Source of the DNA: Methyloversatilis sp. RAC08
GTDB taxonomy: Bacteria; Pseudomonadota; Gammaproteobacteria; Burkholderiales; Rhodocyclaceae
Assembly (NCBI RefSeq): GCF_001713355.1
Contig: NZ_CP016448.1
Location: 2,356,001 to 2,420,000, forward strand
Reading direction: 5' to 3'
Length of the DNA: 64,000 nucleotides
The notes beneath the pieces were generated by a model that had not been told where the DNA came from, did no database searches, and saw only the letters and a list, made by a program, of their open reading frames with translations. The position numbers were made by a program, and so were the translations under genes. Shown piece after piece: positions 28,618 to 38,176 of the stretch. Numbering within the stretch: position 1 is the first letter of the stretch; each line of letters starts with the position of its first letter.

Positions 28618-29802
28618 TCAGGCCGGGCCGGGCGCCGGCTGCCAGTGCCGAGCGGCATCACCGGTCATCGGGCGTGCGATGAAATAGCCTTGCGCGAGGT
28701 CGCAACCGATCGACGTCAGGTAGTCGAGCGCGCCCTGATCCTCGACGCCCTCTGCCGTGAGTCGCAGGCCGAGGCTGTGGCCGAGGTCGACGATGGAGCG
28801 GATGACGGTGCGCGATTCCTGCGATGCCATGGCGTTCATGACGAAGGATTTGTCGACCTTCATTTCCGAGAAAGGCAGTCGGACCAGTTGCACCATCGAC
28901 GAGTAGCCGGTGCCGAAGTCATCGATCGACAGCTGAAAGCCGCGCATGCGCAGCCGGGTCAGCAGATCGAGCGAAGTGACCGGGTCGTCCATCGCACTGG
29001 TTTCGGTCAGTTCGAGAATCAACTGGCCGGGAGACACGCCGTAGGTGAGGCACAGGCTGGAAATGAACTCAGCCAGCTGGAAGTCGATCAGGCTGCGGGC
29101 GGACAAGTTGACCGACAGCGATAGCCGGGTGCCCGGACAGGTACCGGAAAACCACGCCAGCGCCTGTTCGAACACCTGTTCGGTCAGCGGGTCGATCAGA
29201 CCTGTGGTTTCGGCAAGCGGAATGAAGCGGTCCGGCATGATCAGCCCTGCCTGCGGGTGCTGCCAGCGCACCAGTGCTTCGAAACCCGCGAGCTGATGGC
29301 TGCCGCAGACGATCTTGGGCTGATAGGCGAGCACGAATTCACGGGCTTCGAGCGCCCGGCGCAGTTCGGCCCGATCGGGCACGAAGGCTGCGTCACCGGC
29401 GGCGGTGCCGTCCGGCGCCCTCGCGGTCGGTGGCTCGATGGCGAGCAGGCTGCGCAGCGCGGCCGGTGAAAAGGGTTTCGACACGATGCCGGTCACGTTC
29501 AGGCCATGTTCGGTCGCCGACCGTTTCGCGGCATCGAGAATGCGACCGCCGACGCCGCTGGTGATGATGATCTGTGCCCGGCAGCCCTTGAGGGCGAGCA
29601 TGCGCATGACCTCGACGCCATCCATGTCCGGCATGACTAGATCGATCGCGATATGAGTGGGTTGCCACTGATCGCATGCCTCGAAGAACTGCACCGGTTC
29701 GCAGGCGATCCGGGTTTCCAGACCGGTTTCTTCAGCGATCCATGCAATCGTCTGTGCGACCGCGAGGTCGTCGTCAAGTACCAGCAGTCGGCCGTTCAAC
29801 AT
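28618..29802 (-). CDS. Response regulator with EAL (c-di-GMP phosphodiesterase) output
   Basis: A 394-residue cytosolic protein. The receiver domain (about 1-125) has the acidic pair at Asp10-Asp12, the phosphoacceptor Asp54 in AIDLVMPDMDG and the conserved Lys in VSKPFSP. The EAL domain (about 145-385) keeps the catalytic signature GFEALVRW, the metal/general-base region DDFGTGYSS, and VKIDKSF-type KVDKSFV, so it should hydrolyse c-di-GMP to pGpG. It lies 28 bases downstream of a very large hybrid kinase on the same strand and is the obvious output partner. Lower c-di-GMP would favour motility, in keeping with pilTU close by. Confidence 0.92.
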   Translation of the reverse strand: MLNGRLLVLDDDLAVAQTIAWIAEETGLETRIACEPVQFFEACDQWQPTHIAIDLVMPDMDGVEVMRMLALKGCRAQIIITSGVGGRILDAAKRSATEHGLNVTGIVSKPFSPAALRSLLAIEPPTARAPDGTAAGDAAFVPDRAELRRALEAREFVLAYQPKIVCGSHQLAGFEALVRWQHPQAGLIMPDRFIPLAETTGLIDPLTEQVFEQALAWFSGTCPGTRLSLSVNLSARSLIDFQLAEFISSLCLTYGVSPGQLILELTETSAMDDPVTSLDLLTRLRMRGFQLSIDDFGTGYSSMVQLVRLPFSEMKVDKSFVMNAMASQESRTVIRSIVDLGHSLGLRLTAEGVEDQGALDYLTSIGCDLAQGYFIARPMTGDAARHWQPAPGPA

Positions 29803-29830
29803 GTTGCGGTGCTTTCTGACAGAAGCATGT

Positions 29831-32800
29831 TCATCGTGAGCCGGACAGTGCCAACCTGACTTTGTACGCCAGTTCGGCGCGCCGGTAGGGTTTGTTCAGC
29901 AGGTGCACGCCCTTGTCGAGCCGCCCCTGATGCACGATCGCGTTCTCGGTGTAGCCTGAGGTGTACAGCACCTTGAGTTGTGGTCGGACGCTGTGCGCCG
30001 CTTCGACGAGCTGCGGGCCGTTCATGCCGCCCGGCATGATGACATCGGTGAACAGCAGGTCGATGTGCGCCCGGGCACGGATGATCTGCAATGCATCCGG
30101 TCCGTTGGTCGCTTCGATCACCGTGTAGCCAAGGCCGAGCAGCAGGTTGTTCGCATGTTGACGCACCAGTTCATCATCTTCGACCAGCAGCACGGTTTCG
30201 TGGCCGCCCTGGGCTTCGCCGTCAGTACCCGCGTCGTGGGGTCGGTCGTCCGACCAGTCGTCCGAAAGGTCGGCGCGCGGCAAATACATCTTGACCGTGG
30301 TGCCCTGGCCGACCTCCGAGTACACCTTTACGTGGCCACGCGACTGCTTGACGAAGCCGAATACCATGCTGAGCCCCAGTCCGGTGCCCTTGCCCTTCTC
30401 CTTGGTGGTGAAGAAGGGCTCGAACACGCGTGCAAGATGTTCGTGCGCGATGCCGGTGCCGGTGTCCGACACGGCGACCAGCACGTACTGACCGGGCGAC
30501 AGATCCGGATAAGGGGTGCCATGCGCCTCGTCGAGCCAGGCATTGGTCGTTTCCATCATGAGCCGCCCGCCGCCTTTCATGGCATCGCGCGCATTGATGC
30601 ACAGGTTGAGCACGGCGCCTTCCAGTTGTGACGGATCGACCAGCGCGCGCCACAGGCCGGGCCCGTGACGGAATTCGATCTCGATGTTCTCGCCCAGCGT
30701 ACGGTGCAGCATGTCGTGCATGCCGAGCAGCACGGCATACGTATCCACCGATCTGGGTTCCAGCGCCTGCCGGCGCGAGAAGGCGAGCAGGCGATGCGTG
30801 AGGTCGGCGCCTCGCTGCGCGGCCGTACGTGTCATTTCGGCCAGCAAGCGCAGGCGATCGTTGTCGCCCAGCTTTTCCATCAGCAGTTCGGCGTTGCCCA
30901 GGATGACGGTCAGCAGATTGTTGAAGTCATGCGCCACGCCACCGGTCAGCTGGCCGACGGCTTCCAGACGCTGTGCCTGCTCGAGCTGCGCTTCCACGGA
31001 GAGTCGGTGCGTGATGTCGGTGTTGATGGCCAGTACTGACCTGGGATTGCCGTCGGCGTCGGTCAGCAGCGTCCAGTGGCCTTCCACCGTCAGCAAACTG
31101 CCGTCCTTGCGGCGTTGCGTGATCTCGCCGGTCCATTCGCCGGTGACGATGACCTGCTGCGTGGCGATCCGGAACGCCGTGTCATCCGGGTAAAACAGGT
31201 CGTTGATGCGCTGTCCGATCGCTTCGTGAGCTGGCCAGCCGTAGATGCGCTCGGCGCTCTTGTTCCAGTACAGCACCCGGTGATCGACGCTGCGCACGAT
31301 GATTGCGTCCTGCGCCTTGTCGAGCAGGGAGGCCTGCTCGCGGATGCGCGCGTCGGCATGCTGGCGGTCCAGCTCCGCCGCGGCGCGGGTCGAGAATATC
31401 CGCAGCGTCGAGCTCACGAAGTCGGCGTCATCGAGGCGGTGACGGAACAGCACGAACAGGCAGCCGATCACCCGGCCCTCGCAATCGACCAGCTGACGCC
31501 CGACACAGGCCTCCACGCCGGGGTCGATCAGCGAGGCAGACATGCCCGCACGCGCCGAGACACCGCTGTGCATCACCGACTGTTCGTCGTGCAGCACGGC
31601 CTCGCAAGGCGTCTGGCGGATGTCGTATTCGGCTGCCGGCATGGTTTCGCCATCACGCACCCCGGCGATGATCCGCACCATCGGTGGATCACCAGGCTGC
31701 AGGACAGCCATGAAGCCCGCGTCGGCACCGAGCGCCTCCGTCATGTTGCGAACGAGCTGTTCGAAGAACTCGTTGCCGGAGCTGGCCGACACGGCGGCTG
31801 CCACCTTCAGTACCGCCGATTGCAGACGACGTCGCTCCTCCTGCGCACGGATGCTGCCGATGCCGAATGCGAGATCGTTGGCCAGCCCCTGCAGCAGGGC
31901 CAGTTCTTCTTCGGCGATCGGTCTCACTTCGTCGGCGTAGAGGGACAGCACGCCGAACGTCCGCCGCTCGTTCTTCAGCGGCAGCCATACGCCGCCCTTG
32001 TAGCCTCGCGCTGCGGCCGCGGCCGACCAGGTACGGAAGCTATCGTCACGGCTGAGGTCATCGCTGACGATGGCTTTTCCGCTGCGAATCACGCGACCCG
32101 CCGGACCCTTTCCGTCGATGCGGTTTTCGTCCCATGACAGATGGATGCTGTTCAGGTAGCCATCCGTCCAGCCAGCCTGGCACTGCACGGTGACGGGTTT
32201 TTCCGGGGTATCCATCGCGTAGCCGACCCAGGCCATCCTGTAGCCAGCGCCGTCCACCGCGATGTTGCAGATTTCGTGCAACAGGTCCTGTTCGTTCTGG
32301 ATGCGTATCAGTGCCTCACTGCAGCGGCTGCGCAGATGCAATGCACGCGTGCGCTGCATCAGCAGTCGCTCGGAACGGTCGCGTTCCGTGATGTCGCGCA
32401 TCGCCACCACGGCACCGAGTTTTCGCCCGGACACCGTTGAGATGGCCTGTCCATTGCACTGGACCAGTCGTGGCGGACGACCGGCTGGTGCGATCACCAT
32501 GGGCGCGTCCTTGACGATTTCGCCACGCAGGGCGCGGAACAGCGGAATGTCGGCCTTGGCAAGCGGTGTCACGCCATCGGTCATGAACAGGCTGTAATGC
32601 GCGCCCCACTCTTCCGGAGGCAACGGCTCCTGTGGCAGGCCGTGCAGATTGCGGGTCACGCGGTTGAACACCGACAGCGTGCCGTGTTCGTCGCAGGCCA
32701 CGATACCTTCCGACAGGCTTTCGAGCAGCGCATCGAGAAATTCACGTTCGTGCTCGCGCTCCTGTTCGAGCTGCTTGCGCTGGGTGATGTCGCGGAAATA

Positions 32801-33997
32801 GACCGTCAGGCCATCGTCCGATGGATAGGCGCGAACTTCGAACCAGGACGCCAGCGGCGTGTAATAGGTATCGAACTCGACCGTCACATTGTGCGCGACG
32901 GCGCGCCGGTAGGCATCGCCGATCTCCGAGATTTCGGTGCCGGGAAATTCGTCCCACAGGCGCTTGCCGACGATGGCGTTCGTGTCGCGCGTCAGCAGGC
33001 GCCCCGCTTCGCGGTTCATGTAGGTGAAGCACCAGTTCTCGTCGAGCGCGAACACGCCGTCCGTCATGCTTTCCAGCGTGGCCGACAGCCGGCTGGCCAG
33101 GCGCCTCGTCTCTTCGGTGGCACGCTTGCGCGCTGAAATGTCCTGGAATGCGCCGTGCACCTGAACCACGCGACCCTCCCGGTCAAGGCCGGCACGTCCG
33201 ATGGAACGCACCCACACCCGCTGCCCGCGGGCGGTGATGATCTGCAGTTCCTCGTCGAAGGGTCGGCCCTGTGCAAGGCAGGCATCGAAGGCATCCGTGA
33301 TGAGCGAGCGCCACTCCGGCGCATAGAAATCAAGCGCCTGGTCGACCGTAAACCGGGTGTCACGCGGCACTTCATGGATGGCATACACCTCGTCCGAACA
33401 GTTCAGCTGCTGCGTTGCAACGTCGAACGCCCAGGTGCCGATTCCGGCCATCCGCTGCGTGGCCTGAAGCTGGTCGGCGAGGCGTTGTCGCTGCGCCTCG
33501 ATCTGCCTGTTCTGCTGCTGAAGCTCGATGCGCGCCATGATCTGGGTCGCCAGCGTGTCCAGCGCATCGAGCTGTTCAGGTGAAAGTGTGTGCTGCCGGG
33601 TGTCCATCACGGCCAGGGTGCCGATCGCGAAACCGGACAGCGTGCGCAGCGCCACGCCGGCGTACATCCGGACATGCGGCTCGCCACGCACCAGCGGGTG
33701 GTCTGACAAGCCTGCTGACTGATCGATATCGGAGATCACGAACGGACTGCCGGTGCTGAGCGTGCGCTCGCAGAAAGCTGCCGCGCGCGGAAACTCGAGT
33801 GGTCCGGCAATGCCTACCACCGATTTCAACCACTGGCGGGATGCGTCGATGAAACTCGTGAACGCGATCGGCGTGCCGCACACCTGGGCAGCGAGCCGGG
33901 TCAGGCGGTCTATCTGCAAGTCGGGAGGGGTGTCGAGCACTGCGCAGGCGGTCAGTGCTTCAAGCCGGCGGCGCTCTGCGTGATCAGTCTGGCTCAT
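29831..33997 (-). CDS. Hybrid sensor histidine kinase with multiple GAF and PAS domains
   Basis: A 1388-residue cytoplasmic kinase without membrane segments. Domains read in order: GAF (about 20-165), PAS (185-300), PAS (305-420), PAS (425-545), GAF (560-720), GAF (725-890), PAS (895-1010), HisKA with phosphoacceptor His1023 in GGVAHDFNNLL, HATPase (N box LNLCINARDAM, G1 VSDTGTGIA, G2 GTGLGLSMVFGF), and a C-terminal receiver with phosphoacceptor Asp1318 in LLFTDVIMPGG. The C-terminal receiver and the adjoining REC-EAL protein suggest a phosphorelay acting on c-di-GMP. Seven sensor modules imply integration of several intracellular signals; ligands cannot be read from sequence. Confidence 0.92.
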   Translation of the reverse strand: MSQTDHAERRRLEALTACAVLDTPPDLQIDRLTRLAAQVCGTPIAFTSFIDASRQWLKSVVGIAGPLEFPRAAAFCERTLSTGSPFVISDIDQSAGLSDHPLVRGEPHVRMYAGVALRTLSGFAIGTLAVMDTRQHTLSPEQLDALDTLATQIMARIELQQQNRQIEAQRQRLADQLQATQRMAGIGTWAFDVATQQLNCSDEVYAIHEVPRDTRFTVDQALDFYAPEWRSLITDAFDACLAQGRPFDEELQIITARGQRVWVRSIGRAGLDREGRVVQVHGAFQDISARKRATEETRRLASRLSATLESMTDGVFALDENWCFTYMNREAGRLLTRDTNAIVGKRLWDEFPGTEISEIGDAYRRAVAHNVTVEFDTYYTPLASWFEVRAYPSDDGLTVYFRDITQRKQLEQEREHEREFLDALLESLSEGIVACDEHGTLSVFNRVTRNLHGLPQEPLPPEEWGAHYSLFMTDGVTPLAKADIPLFRALRGEIVKDAPMVIAPAGRPPRLVQCNGQAISTVSGRKLGAVVAMRDITERDRSERLLMQRTRALHLRSRCSEALIRIQNEQDLLHEICNIAVDGAGYRMAWVGYAMDTPEKPVTVQCQAGWTDGYLNSIHLSWDENRIDGKGPAGRVIRSGKAIVSDDLSRDDSFRTWSAAAAARGYKGGVWLPLKNERRTFGVLSLYADEVRPIAEEELALLQGLANDLAFGIGSIRAQEERRRLQSAVLKVAAAVSASSGNEFFEQLVRNMTEALGADAGFMAVLQPGDPPMVRIIAGVRDGETMPAAEYDIRQTPCEAVLHDEQSVMHSGVSARAGMSASLIDPGVEACVGRQLVDCEGRVIGCLFVLFRHRLDDADFVSSTLRIFSTRAAAELDRQHADARIREQASLLDKAQDAIIVRSVDHRVLYWNKSAERIYGWPAHEAIGQRINDLFYPDDTAFRIATQQVIVTGEWTGEITQRRKDGSLLTVEGHWTLLTDADGNPRSVLAINTDITHRLSVEAQLEQAQRLEAVGQLTGGVAHDFNNLLTVILGNAELLMEKLGDNDRLRLLAEMTRTAAQRGADLTHRLLAFSRRQALEPRSVDTYAVLLGMHDMLHRTLGENIEIEFRHGPGLWRALVDPSQLEGAVLNLCINARDAMKGGGRLMMETTNAWLDEAHGTPYPDLSPGQYVLVAVSDTGTGIAHEHLARVFEPFFTTKEKGKGTGLGLSMVFGFVKQSRGHVKVYSEVGQGTTVKMYLPRADLSDDWSDDRPHDAGTDGEAQGGHETVLLVEDDELVRQHANNLLLGLGYTVIEATNGPDALQIIRARAHIDLLFTDVIMPGGMNGPQLVEAAHSVRPQLKVLYTSGYTENAIVHQGRLDKGVHLLNKPYRRAELAYKVRLALSGSR

Positions 33998-34138
33998 GAC
34001 GCTTCCGTGAATGAATGTCGACAGATCCCGCGCCCCTGACTGAACGGACCGCGCCTTTCGGTCATTTCTAATCTACCTTGAATCGGCCGACAAGCTGCCT
34101 GATTTGGCTACGCACTTCTACCTGAAATCGCCAGCGGG

Positions 34139-34828
34139 TCATACGCGCGCACCGAACAGTGCGCTGCCAACGCGCACGATGGTCGCGCCTTCGGCGATGG
34201 CGGCTTCCAGATCCTGCGACATGCCCATCGACAGTGTGTCCAGATCATGTCCGGCCGCGTTCAGTTCTTCGAGCACCTGCCGTAAATGGGCAAAACGTTG
34301 ACGCTGGAGAACGACATCGTCGGTCGGTTCGGGAATGGCCATCAGGCCGCGCAGTTTCAGCCGGGGCAGTCGCGCCACCGCGTCAGCGAGCGCGCGCACG
34401 TCGGCTGGCGTCACGCCGCTCTTCGAAGCCTCGCCGCTGACGTTCACCTGTATGCATATGCACAGTGGCCGTTTGTCGATCGGTCGTTGCTCGGACAGCC
34501 GCTGTGCAATCTTCTCGCGGTCGATAGCGTGCACCCAGTCAAACCAGGTCGCCACCGGCCGCGTCTTGTTGCTCTGGATTGGCCCGATGAAGTGCCAGTC
34601 GAGCGCGTGACCCGCTGCGGTCAGCCGCTCCGCCTTGTCGCAGCCTTCCTGCACGTAGTTCTCGCCGAACGCCCGCTGACCGGCTGCCGCTGCGGCGAGG
34701 ATGTCCGCATCGGGTTTGGTCTTGCTGACCGCCAGCAGCGAAATGCTCGCCGGATCGCGACCGCAGGCGTGAGCCGCTGCCGCGATGCGGTGCCGAACTG
34801 CTTGCAGGTTGTCTGAAATGTTCATCAT
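34139..34828 (-). CDS. yggS: YggS-family PLP homeostasis protein
   Basis: A 229-residue PLP-binding TIM-barrel protein (YggS/PROSC/PLPBP family) that buffers vitamin B6 in the cell. The PLP Lys is in LLAVSKTKP; further signature blocks are RAFGENYVQEG, WHFIGPIQSNKTR and LSMGMSQDLEAAIAEGATIVRVGSALFG. It is divergent from pilT, an arrangement common in gamma- and betaproteobacteria, but here proC and yggT are not next to it. Two adjacent ATG codons start the frame. Confidence 0.95.
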   Translation of the reverse strand: MMNISDNLQAVRHRIAAAAHACGRDPASISLLAVSKTKPDADILAAAAAGQRAFGENYVQEGCDKAERLTAAGHALDWHFIGPIQSNKTRPVATWFDWVHAIDREKIAQRLSEQRPIDKRPLCICIQVNVSGEASKSGVTPADVRALADAVARLPRLKLRGLMAIPEPTDDVVLQRQRFAHLRQVLEELNAAGHDLDTLSMGMSQDLEAAIAEGATIVRVGSALFGARV

Positions 34829-34914
34829 AATGCCCTGAATTTCATCGATTTATCTCTGGCCGGAAAGCACCTGTTCGTGCTGCCCGGCGCGTCGCAACAG
34901 CTCCGAGGTCACGC

Positions 34915-35958
34915 ATGGACATCACCGAACTGCTCGCGTTTTCCGTCAAGAACAAGGCGTCCGACCTGCACCTGTCGGCCGGCCTGCCACCGATGATCCG
35001 CGTGCATGGCGACGTGCGACGAATCAACCTGCCGCCGATGGAGCACAAGGATGTGCACGGCATGATCTACGACATCATGAACGACACCCAGCGCAAGGTG
35101 TATGAAGAGCACCTCGAGTGCGACTTCTCGTTCGCGGTGCCCAATCTGGCGCGCTTCCGGGTCAATGCCTTCGTTCAGAACCGTGGCGCCGGCGCGGTGT
35201 TCCGGACCATTCCGTCGAAAGTGCTGACGCTGGAAGAGCTGAACGCGCCGAAGATCTTCAAGGAGATCGCCAATACGCCGCGCGGCATCGTGCTGGTGAC
35301 CGGACCGACCGGCTCCGGCAAGTCCACGACGCTGGCGGCCATGGTCGATTACGTGAACGAAAACGACTACGGCCACATCCTGACGGTGGAGGACCCGATC
35401 GAATTCGTGCATGAATCGAAACGCTGCCTGATCAATCAGCGCGAAGTCGGGCCGCATACGCTCAGTTTTGCCAACGCGCTGCGCTCGGCGCTGCGGGAAG
35501 ATCCGGACGTGATCCTGGTGGGCGAAATGCGCGACCTGGAAACCATCCGGCTGGCGCTGACCGCCGCCGAAACCGGTCATCTGGTGTTCGGCACCCTGCA
35601 CACCTCGAGTGCCGCCAAGACGATTGACCGTATCGTTGACGTGTTTCCGGCCGAAGAGAAGGAAATGGTGCGGGCCATGCTGTCCGAGTCGCTGCGCGCC
35701 GTCATTTCGCAGACGCTGCTGAAGACCAAGGATGGTGCCAGCCGCGTTGCGGCGCACGAGATCATGGTCGGTACGCCGGCCATCCGCAACCTGATCCGCG
35801 AAAACAAGATCGCGCAGATGTATTCCGCGATCCAGACCGGTCACAACGTGGGCATGCAGACGCTGGACCAGAATCTGACCGATCTGGTGCGCCGCAACGT
35901 GATATCGAACGCCGAAGCGCGCACCCGCGCACAGAACAAGGACGCCTTCGCCGGGTGA
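34915..35958 (+). CDS. pilT: Twitching motility ATPase PilT
   Basis: A 347-residue hexameric ATPase that powers retraction of type IV pili at the cytoplasmic base of the machine. The N terminus MDITELLAFSVKNKASDLHLS is diagnostic. The Walker A loop is GPTGSGKSTT, the Asp box is EDPIEFVH, Walker B is REDPDVILVGEMRD and the His box is ETGHLVFGTLHTSSAAKTIDR; the C-terminal AIRNLIRE motif needed for retraction in other PilT proteins is present. It precedes pilU by 80 bases on the same strand. Pilus structural genes lie outside the window. Confidence 0.97.
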   Translation: MDITELLAFSVKNKASDLHLSAGLPPMIRVHGDVRRINLPPMEHKDVHGMIYDIMNDTQRKVYEEHLECDFSFAVPNLARFRVNAFVQNRGAGAVFRTIPSKVLTLEELNAPKIFKEIANTPRGIVLVTGPTGSGKSTTLAAMVDYVNENDYGHILTVEDPIEFVHESKRCLINQREVGPHTLSFANALRSALREDPDVILVGEMRDLETIRLALTAAETGHLVFGTLHTSSAAKTIDRIVDVFPAEEKEMVRAMLSESLRAVISQTLLKTKDGASRVAAHEIMVGTPAIRNLIRENKIAQMYSAIQTGHNVGMQTLDQNLTDLVRRNVISNAEARTRAQNKDAFAG

Positions 35959-36038
35959 CCGGCGTCGACCGGACGTACAGCCGGCTACACTGGACACGTC
36001 GGCAGCATCAATTGCGTCAATCGCAGCGGAGAGCGTAG

Positions 36039-37172
36039 ATGGAAAGAGATCAGGCACTGAAGTTCATGTACGACCTGCTGCGTCTGATGGCGACCAAACG
36101 CGGGTCGGACCTGTTTGTGACGGCCGGCTTCCCGCCGGCCATCAAGGTCGACGGCCGCATCATTCCGCAGTCCAACCAGTCGCTGACGCCGCAGCACACG
36201 GCCGAACTGGCGCGCGCCATCATGAATGACCGTCAGGCGGCGGAATTCGAATCGACGAAGGAATGCAATTTCGCGATCTCGCCGGCCGGCATCGGCCGCT
36301 TCCGCGTCAATGCCTTCGTGCAGCAAGGCAAGATCGGCTGCGTGCTGCGCACCATCAATGCCAAGATTCCGACGCTGGACGAACTGGGCCTGCCGACGGT
36401 GCTGAAGGACGTCGCGATGGCCAAGCGCGGGCTGACCATCTTCGTCGGCGGTACCGGTACCGGCAAGACCACGTCGCTGGCCGCGCTGGTCGACTGGCGG
36501 AATACGAACAGCTACGGCCACATCATCACGATCGAGGACCCGATCGAGTACGTGCACGAACACAAGAACTGCGTCGTGACGCAGCGCGAGATCGGGCTCG
36601 ACACGGCAGACTGGGAAATCGCGCTGAAGAACACGCTGCGCCAGGCGCCCGACGTCATCCTGATGGGTGAGATCCGCGACCGCGAAACAATGGAACACGC
36701 GATCCAGTTCGCCGAAACCGGCCACCTGTGCCTGGCCACGCTGCACGCCAACAGCGCCAATCAGGCGATCGACCGCATCATCAACTTCTTCCCCGAGAAC
36801 AAGCGCGAACAGTTGCTGATGGACCTGTCGCTGAACCTGCGCGCGATGATTTCGCAGCGTCTGGTGCCGATGAAGGAAGGCAAGGGGCGCGCGGCCGCCA
36901 TCGAGGTGATGCTCAATTCACCACTGATCGCCGACCACATCTTCAAGGGCAATGTGGGCGAGATCAAGGACGTCATGAAGCGCTCACGCGAGATCGGCAT
37001 GCAGACCTTCGATCAGGCGCTGTTCGATCTGTACGAGGCCGGTCGCATCAATTATGAAGACGCGCTGCGCAACGCCGACTCGGTGAATGACCTGCGGCTG
37101 CAGATCAAGCTCAACAGCAAGGAAGCGCAGGACCGCAACCTCAACGTGACGTCAGGGCTGGATCTGGTCTGA
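36039..37172 (+). CDS. pilU: PilT-like ATPase PilU
   Basis: A 377-residue accessory retraction ATPase. It shares the PilT layout (N-terminal GSDLFVTAGFPPAIKVDG, Walker A GGTGTGKTTS, Asp box EDPIEYVHEH, Walker B APDVILMGEIRDRETM, His box ETGHLCLATLHANSANQAIDR) but is longer at the C terminus, as PilU proteins are. PilU acts with PilT to increase retraction force in other bacteria. It is probably co-transcribed with pilT. Confidence 0.95.
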   Translation: MERDQALKFMYDLLRLMATKRGSDLFVTAGFPPAIKVDGRIIPQSNQSLTPQHTAELARAIMNDRQAAEFESTKECNFAISPAGIGRFRVNAFVQQGKIGCVLRTINAKIPTLDELGLPTVLKDVAMAKRGLTIFVGGTGTGKTTSLAALVDWRNTNSYGHIITIEDPIEYVHEHKNCVVTQREIGLDTADWEIALKNTLRQAPDVILMGEIRDRETMEHAIQFAETGHLCLATLHANSANQAIDRIINFFPENKREQLLMDLSLNLRAMISQRLVPMKEGKGRAAAIEVMLNSPLIADHIFKGNVGEIKDVMKRSREIGMQTFDQALFDLYEAGRINYEDALRNADSVNDLRLQIKLNSKEAQDRNLNVTSGLDLV

Positions 37173-37217
37173 GCCGGCGTCTGTCGCAGCGCTCGCGCCG
37201 CGCAGGGCCGGTGATGT

Positions 37218-37595
37218 TCAGATCCGCTGCGCCAGTATCAGCCCCCACACCAGAACCAGGTTCAGCAGTGCCAGCATGACCGCCGCCGAGCCGATGTCCT
37301 TGGCGCGTTTGGCGAGGCGGTGGTTTTCCAGCGATATGCGGTCCACCGTGGCTTCGATCGCCGAATTCAGCAGTTCCACGATCAATACCAGCAGCACCGA
37401 AAAAGCCATCAGCGAGCGCTCGATGCCGGTGTTGCCCAGCCAGATCGCGAGCGGAATCAGCACGGCGGCGGCGATCACTTCCTGCCGGAAGGCGTCTTCG
37501 TGGCGGAACGCTGCGCCCAGCCCTTCTGCGGAGTAGCGGGTGGCGTTGAGCAGCCGGCGCAGGCCGGTCTTGCCCTTGAACGGACTTTCTTCCAT
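37218..37595 (-). CDS. dgkA: Diacylglycerol kinase
   Basis: A 125-residue trimeric inner-membrane enzyme that phosphorylates diacylglycerol to phosphatidic acid, recycling lipid from envelope glycan synthesis. Three membrane segments are visible, with the catalytic signature ELLNSAIEATVDRISLE and the following HRLAKRAKDIGSAAV. The N-terminal amphipathic region (TGLRRLLNATRYSAEGL) is typical. Converges with pilU. Confidence 0.95.
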   Translation of the reverse strand: MEESPFKGKTGLRRLLNATRYSAEGLGAAFRHEDAFRQEVIAAAVLIPLAIWLGNTGIERSLMAFSVLLVLIVELLNSAIEATVDRISLENHRLAKRAKDIGSAAVMLALLNLVLVWGLILAQRI

Positions 37596-37624
37596 CTGCG
37601 GTGACCGGGTGGTTGGGTGGCCGC

Positions 37625-38128
37625 CTACCTCAGCGCGGCCAGGGCGGCGTCGTAGTCGGGCTCCTGCTTGATCTCCGGCACCAGTTCGGCGTGGAGCACC
37701 CCGTTATTCGGGTCGAGCACGATGACGGCGCGAGCAGTCAGCCCGGCCAGTGGTCCGTCGAGTATCTCGACGCCGTAGTTCGCCATGAATTCGCGGCCGC
37801 GCAACGTGGACAAAGACACCACATTGGACAGGCCTTCGGTTTCGCAGAAGCGCTTCATCGCGAAAGGCAGGTCGGCCGAAATCACCAGTACAACCGTGTT
37901 GTTCATTTTGCCAGCCTGCTCGTTGAAGCGACGTGTCGATGCCTGACAGACCGGCGTATCGAGGCTCGGCACGATGTTGAGCACCTTGCGCCGGCTGCCG
38001 AAGCTGGCCAGTGCAACGTCGGCCAGATCGGTACCGACCAGCGTGAACGAGGGCGCCCGCGATCCCGGAGCGGGAAAATGACCGGCGAGATGGATGGGCG
38101 TGCCGGCCAGCAATACGGTCTGGGTCAT
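37625..38128 (-). CDS. tpx: Thiol peroxidase Tpx
   Basis: A 167-residue atypical two-Cys peroxiredoxin that reduces lipid and other hydroperoxides using thioredoxin. The peroxidatic Cys61 is in [16 protein letters not shown] and the resolving Cys95 in KRFCETEG. Length and motif spacing are those of Tpx. It is the last gene of a same-strand run beginning with aroQ, but may have its own promoter in the 48-base gap upstream. Confidence 0.96.
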   Translation of the reverse strand: MTQTVLLAGTPIHLAGHFPAPGSRAPSFTLVGTDLADVALASFGSRRKVLNIVPSLDTPVCQASTRRFNEQAGKMNNTVVLVISADLPFAMKRFCETEGLSNVVSLSTLRGREFMANYGVEILDGPLAGLTARAVIVLDPNNGVLHAELVPEIKQEPDYDAALAALR

Positions 38129-38176
38129 CGCAGTGTCCTCGGTGGCGGTTGAGGGTCCGGCGCGGGTGCGCCGGGT

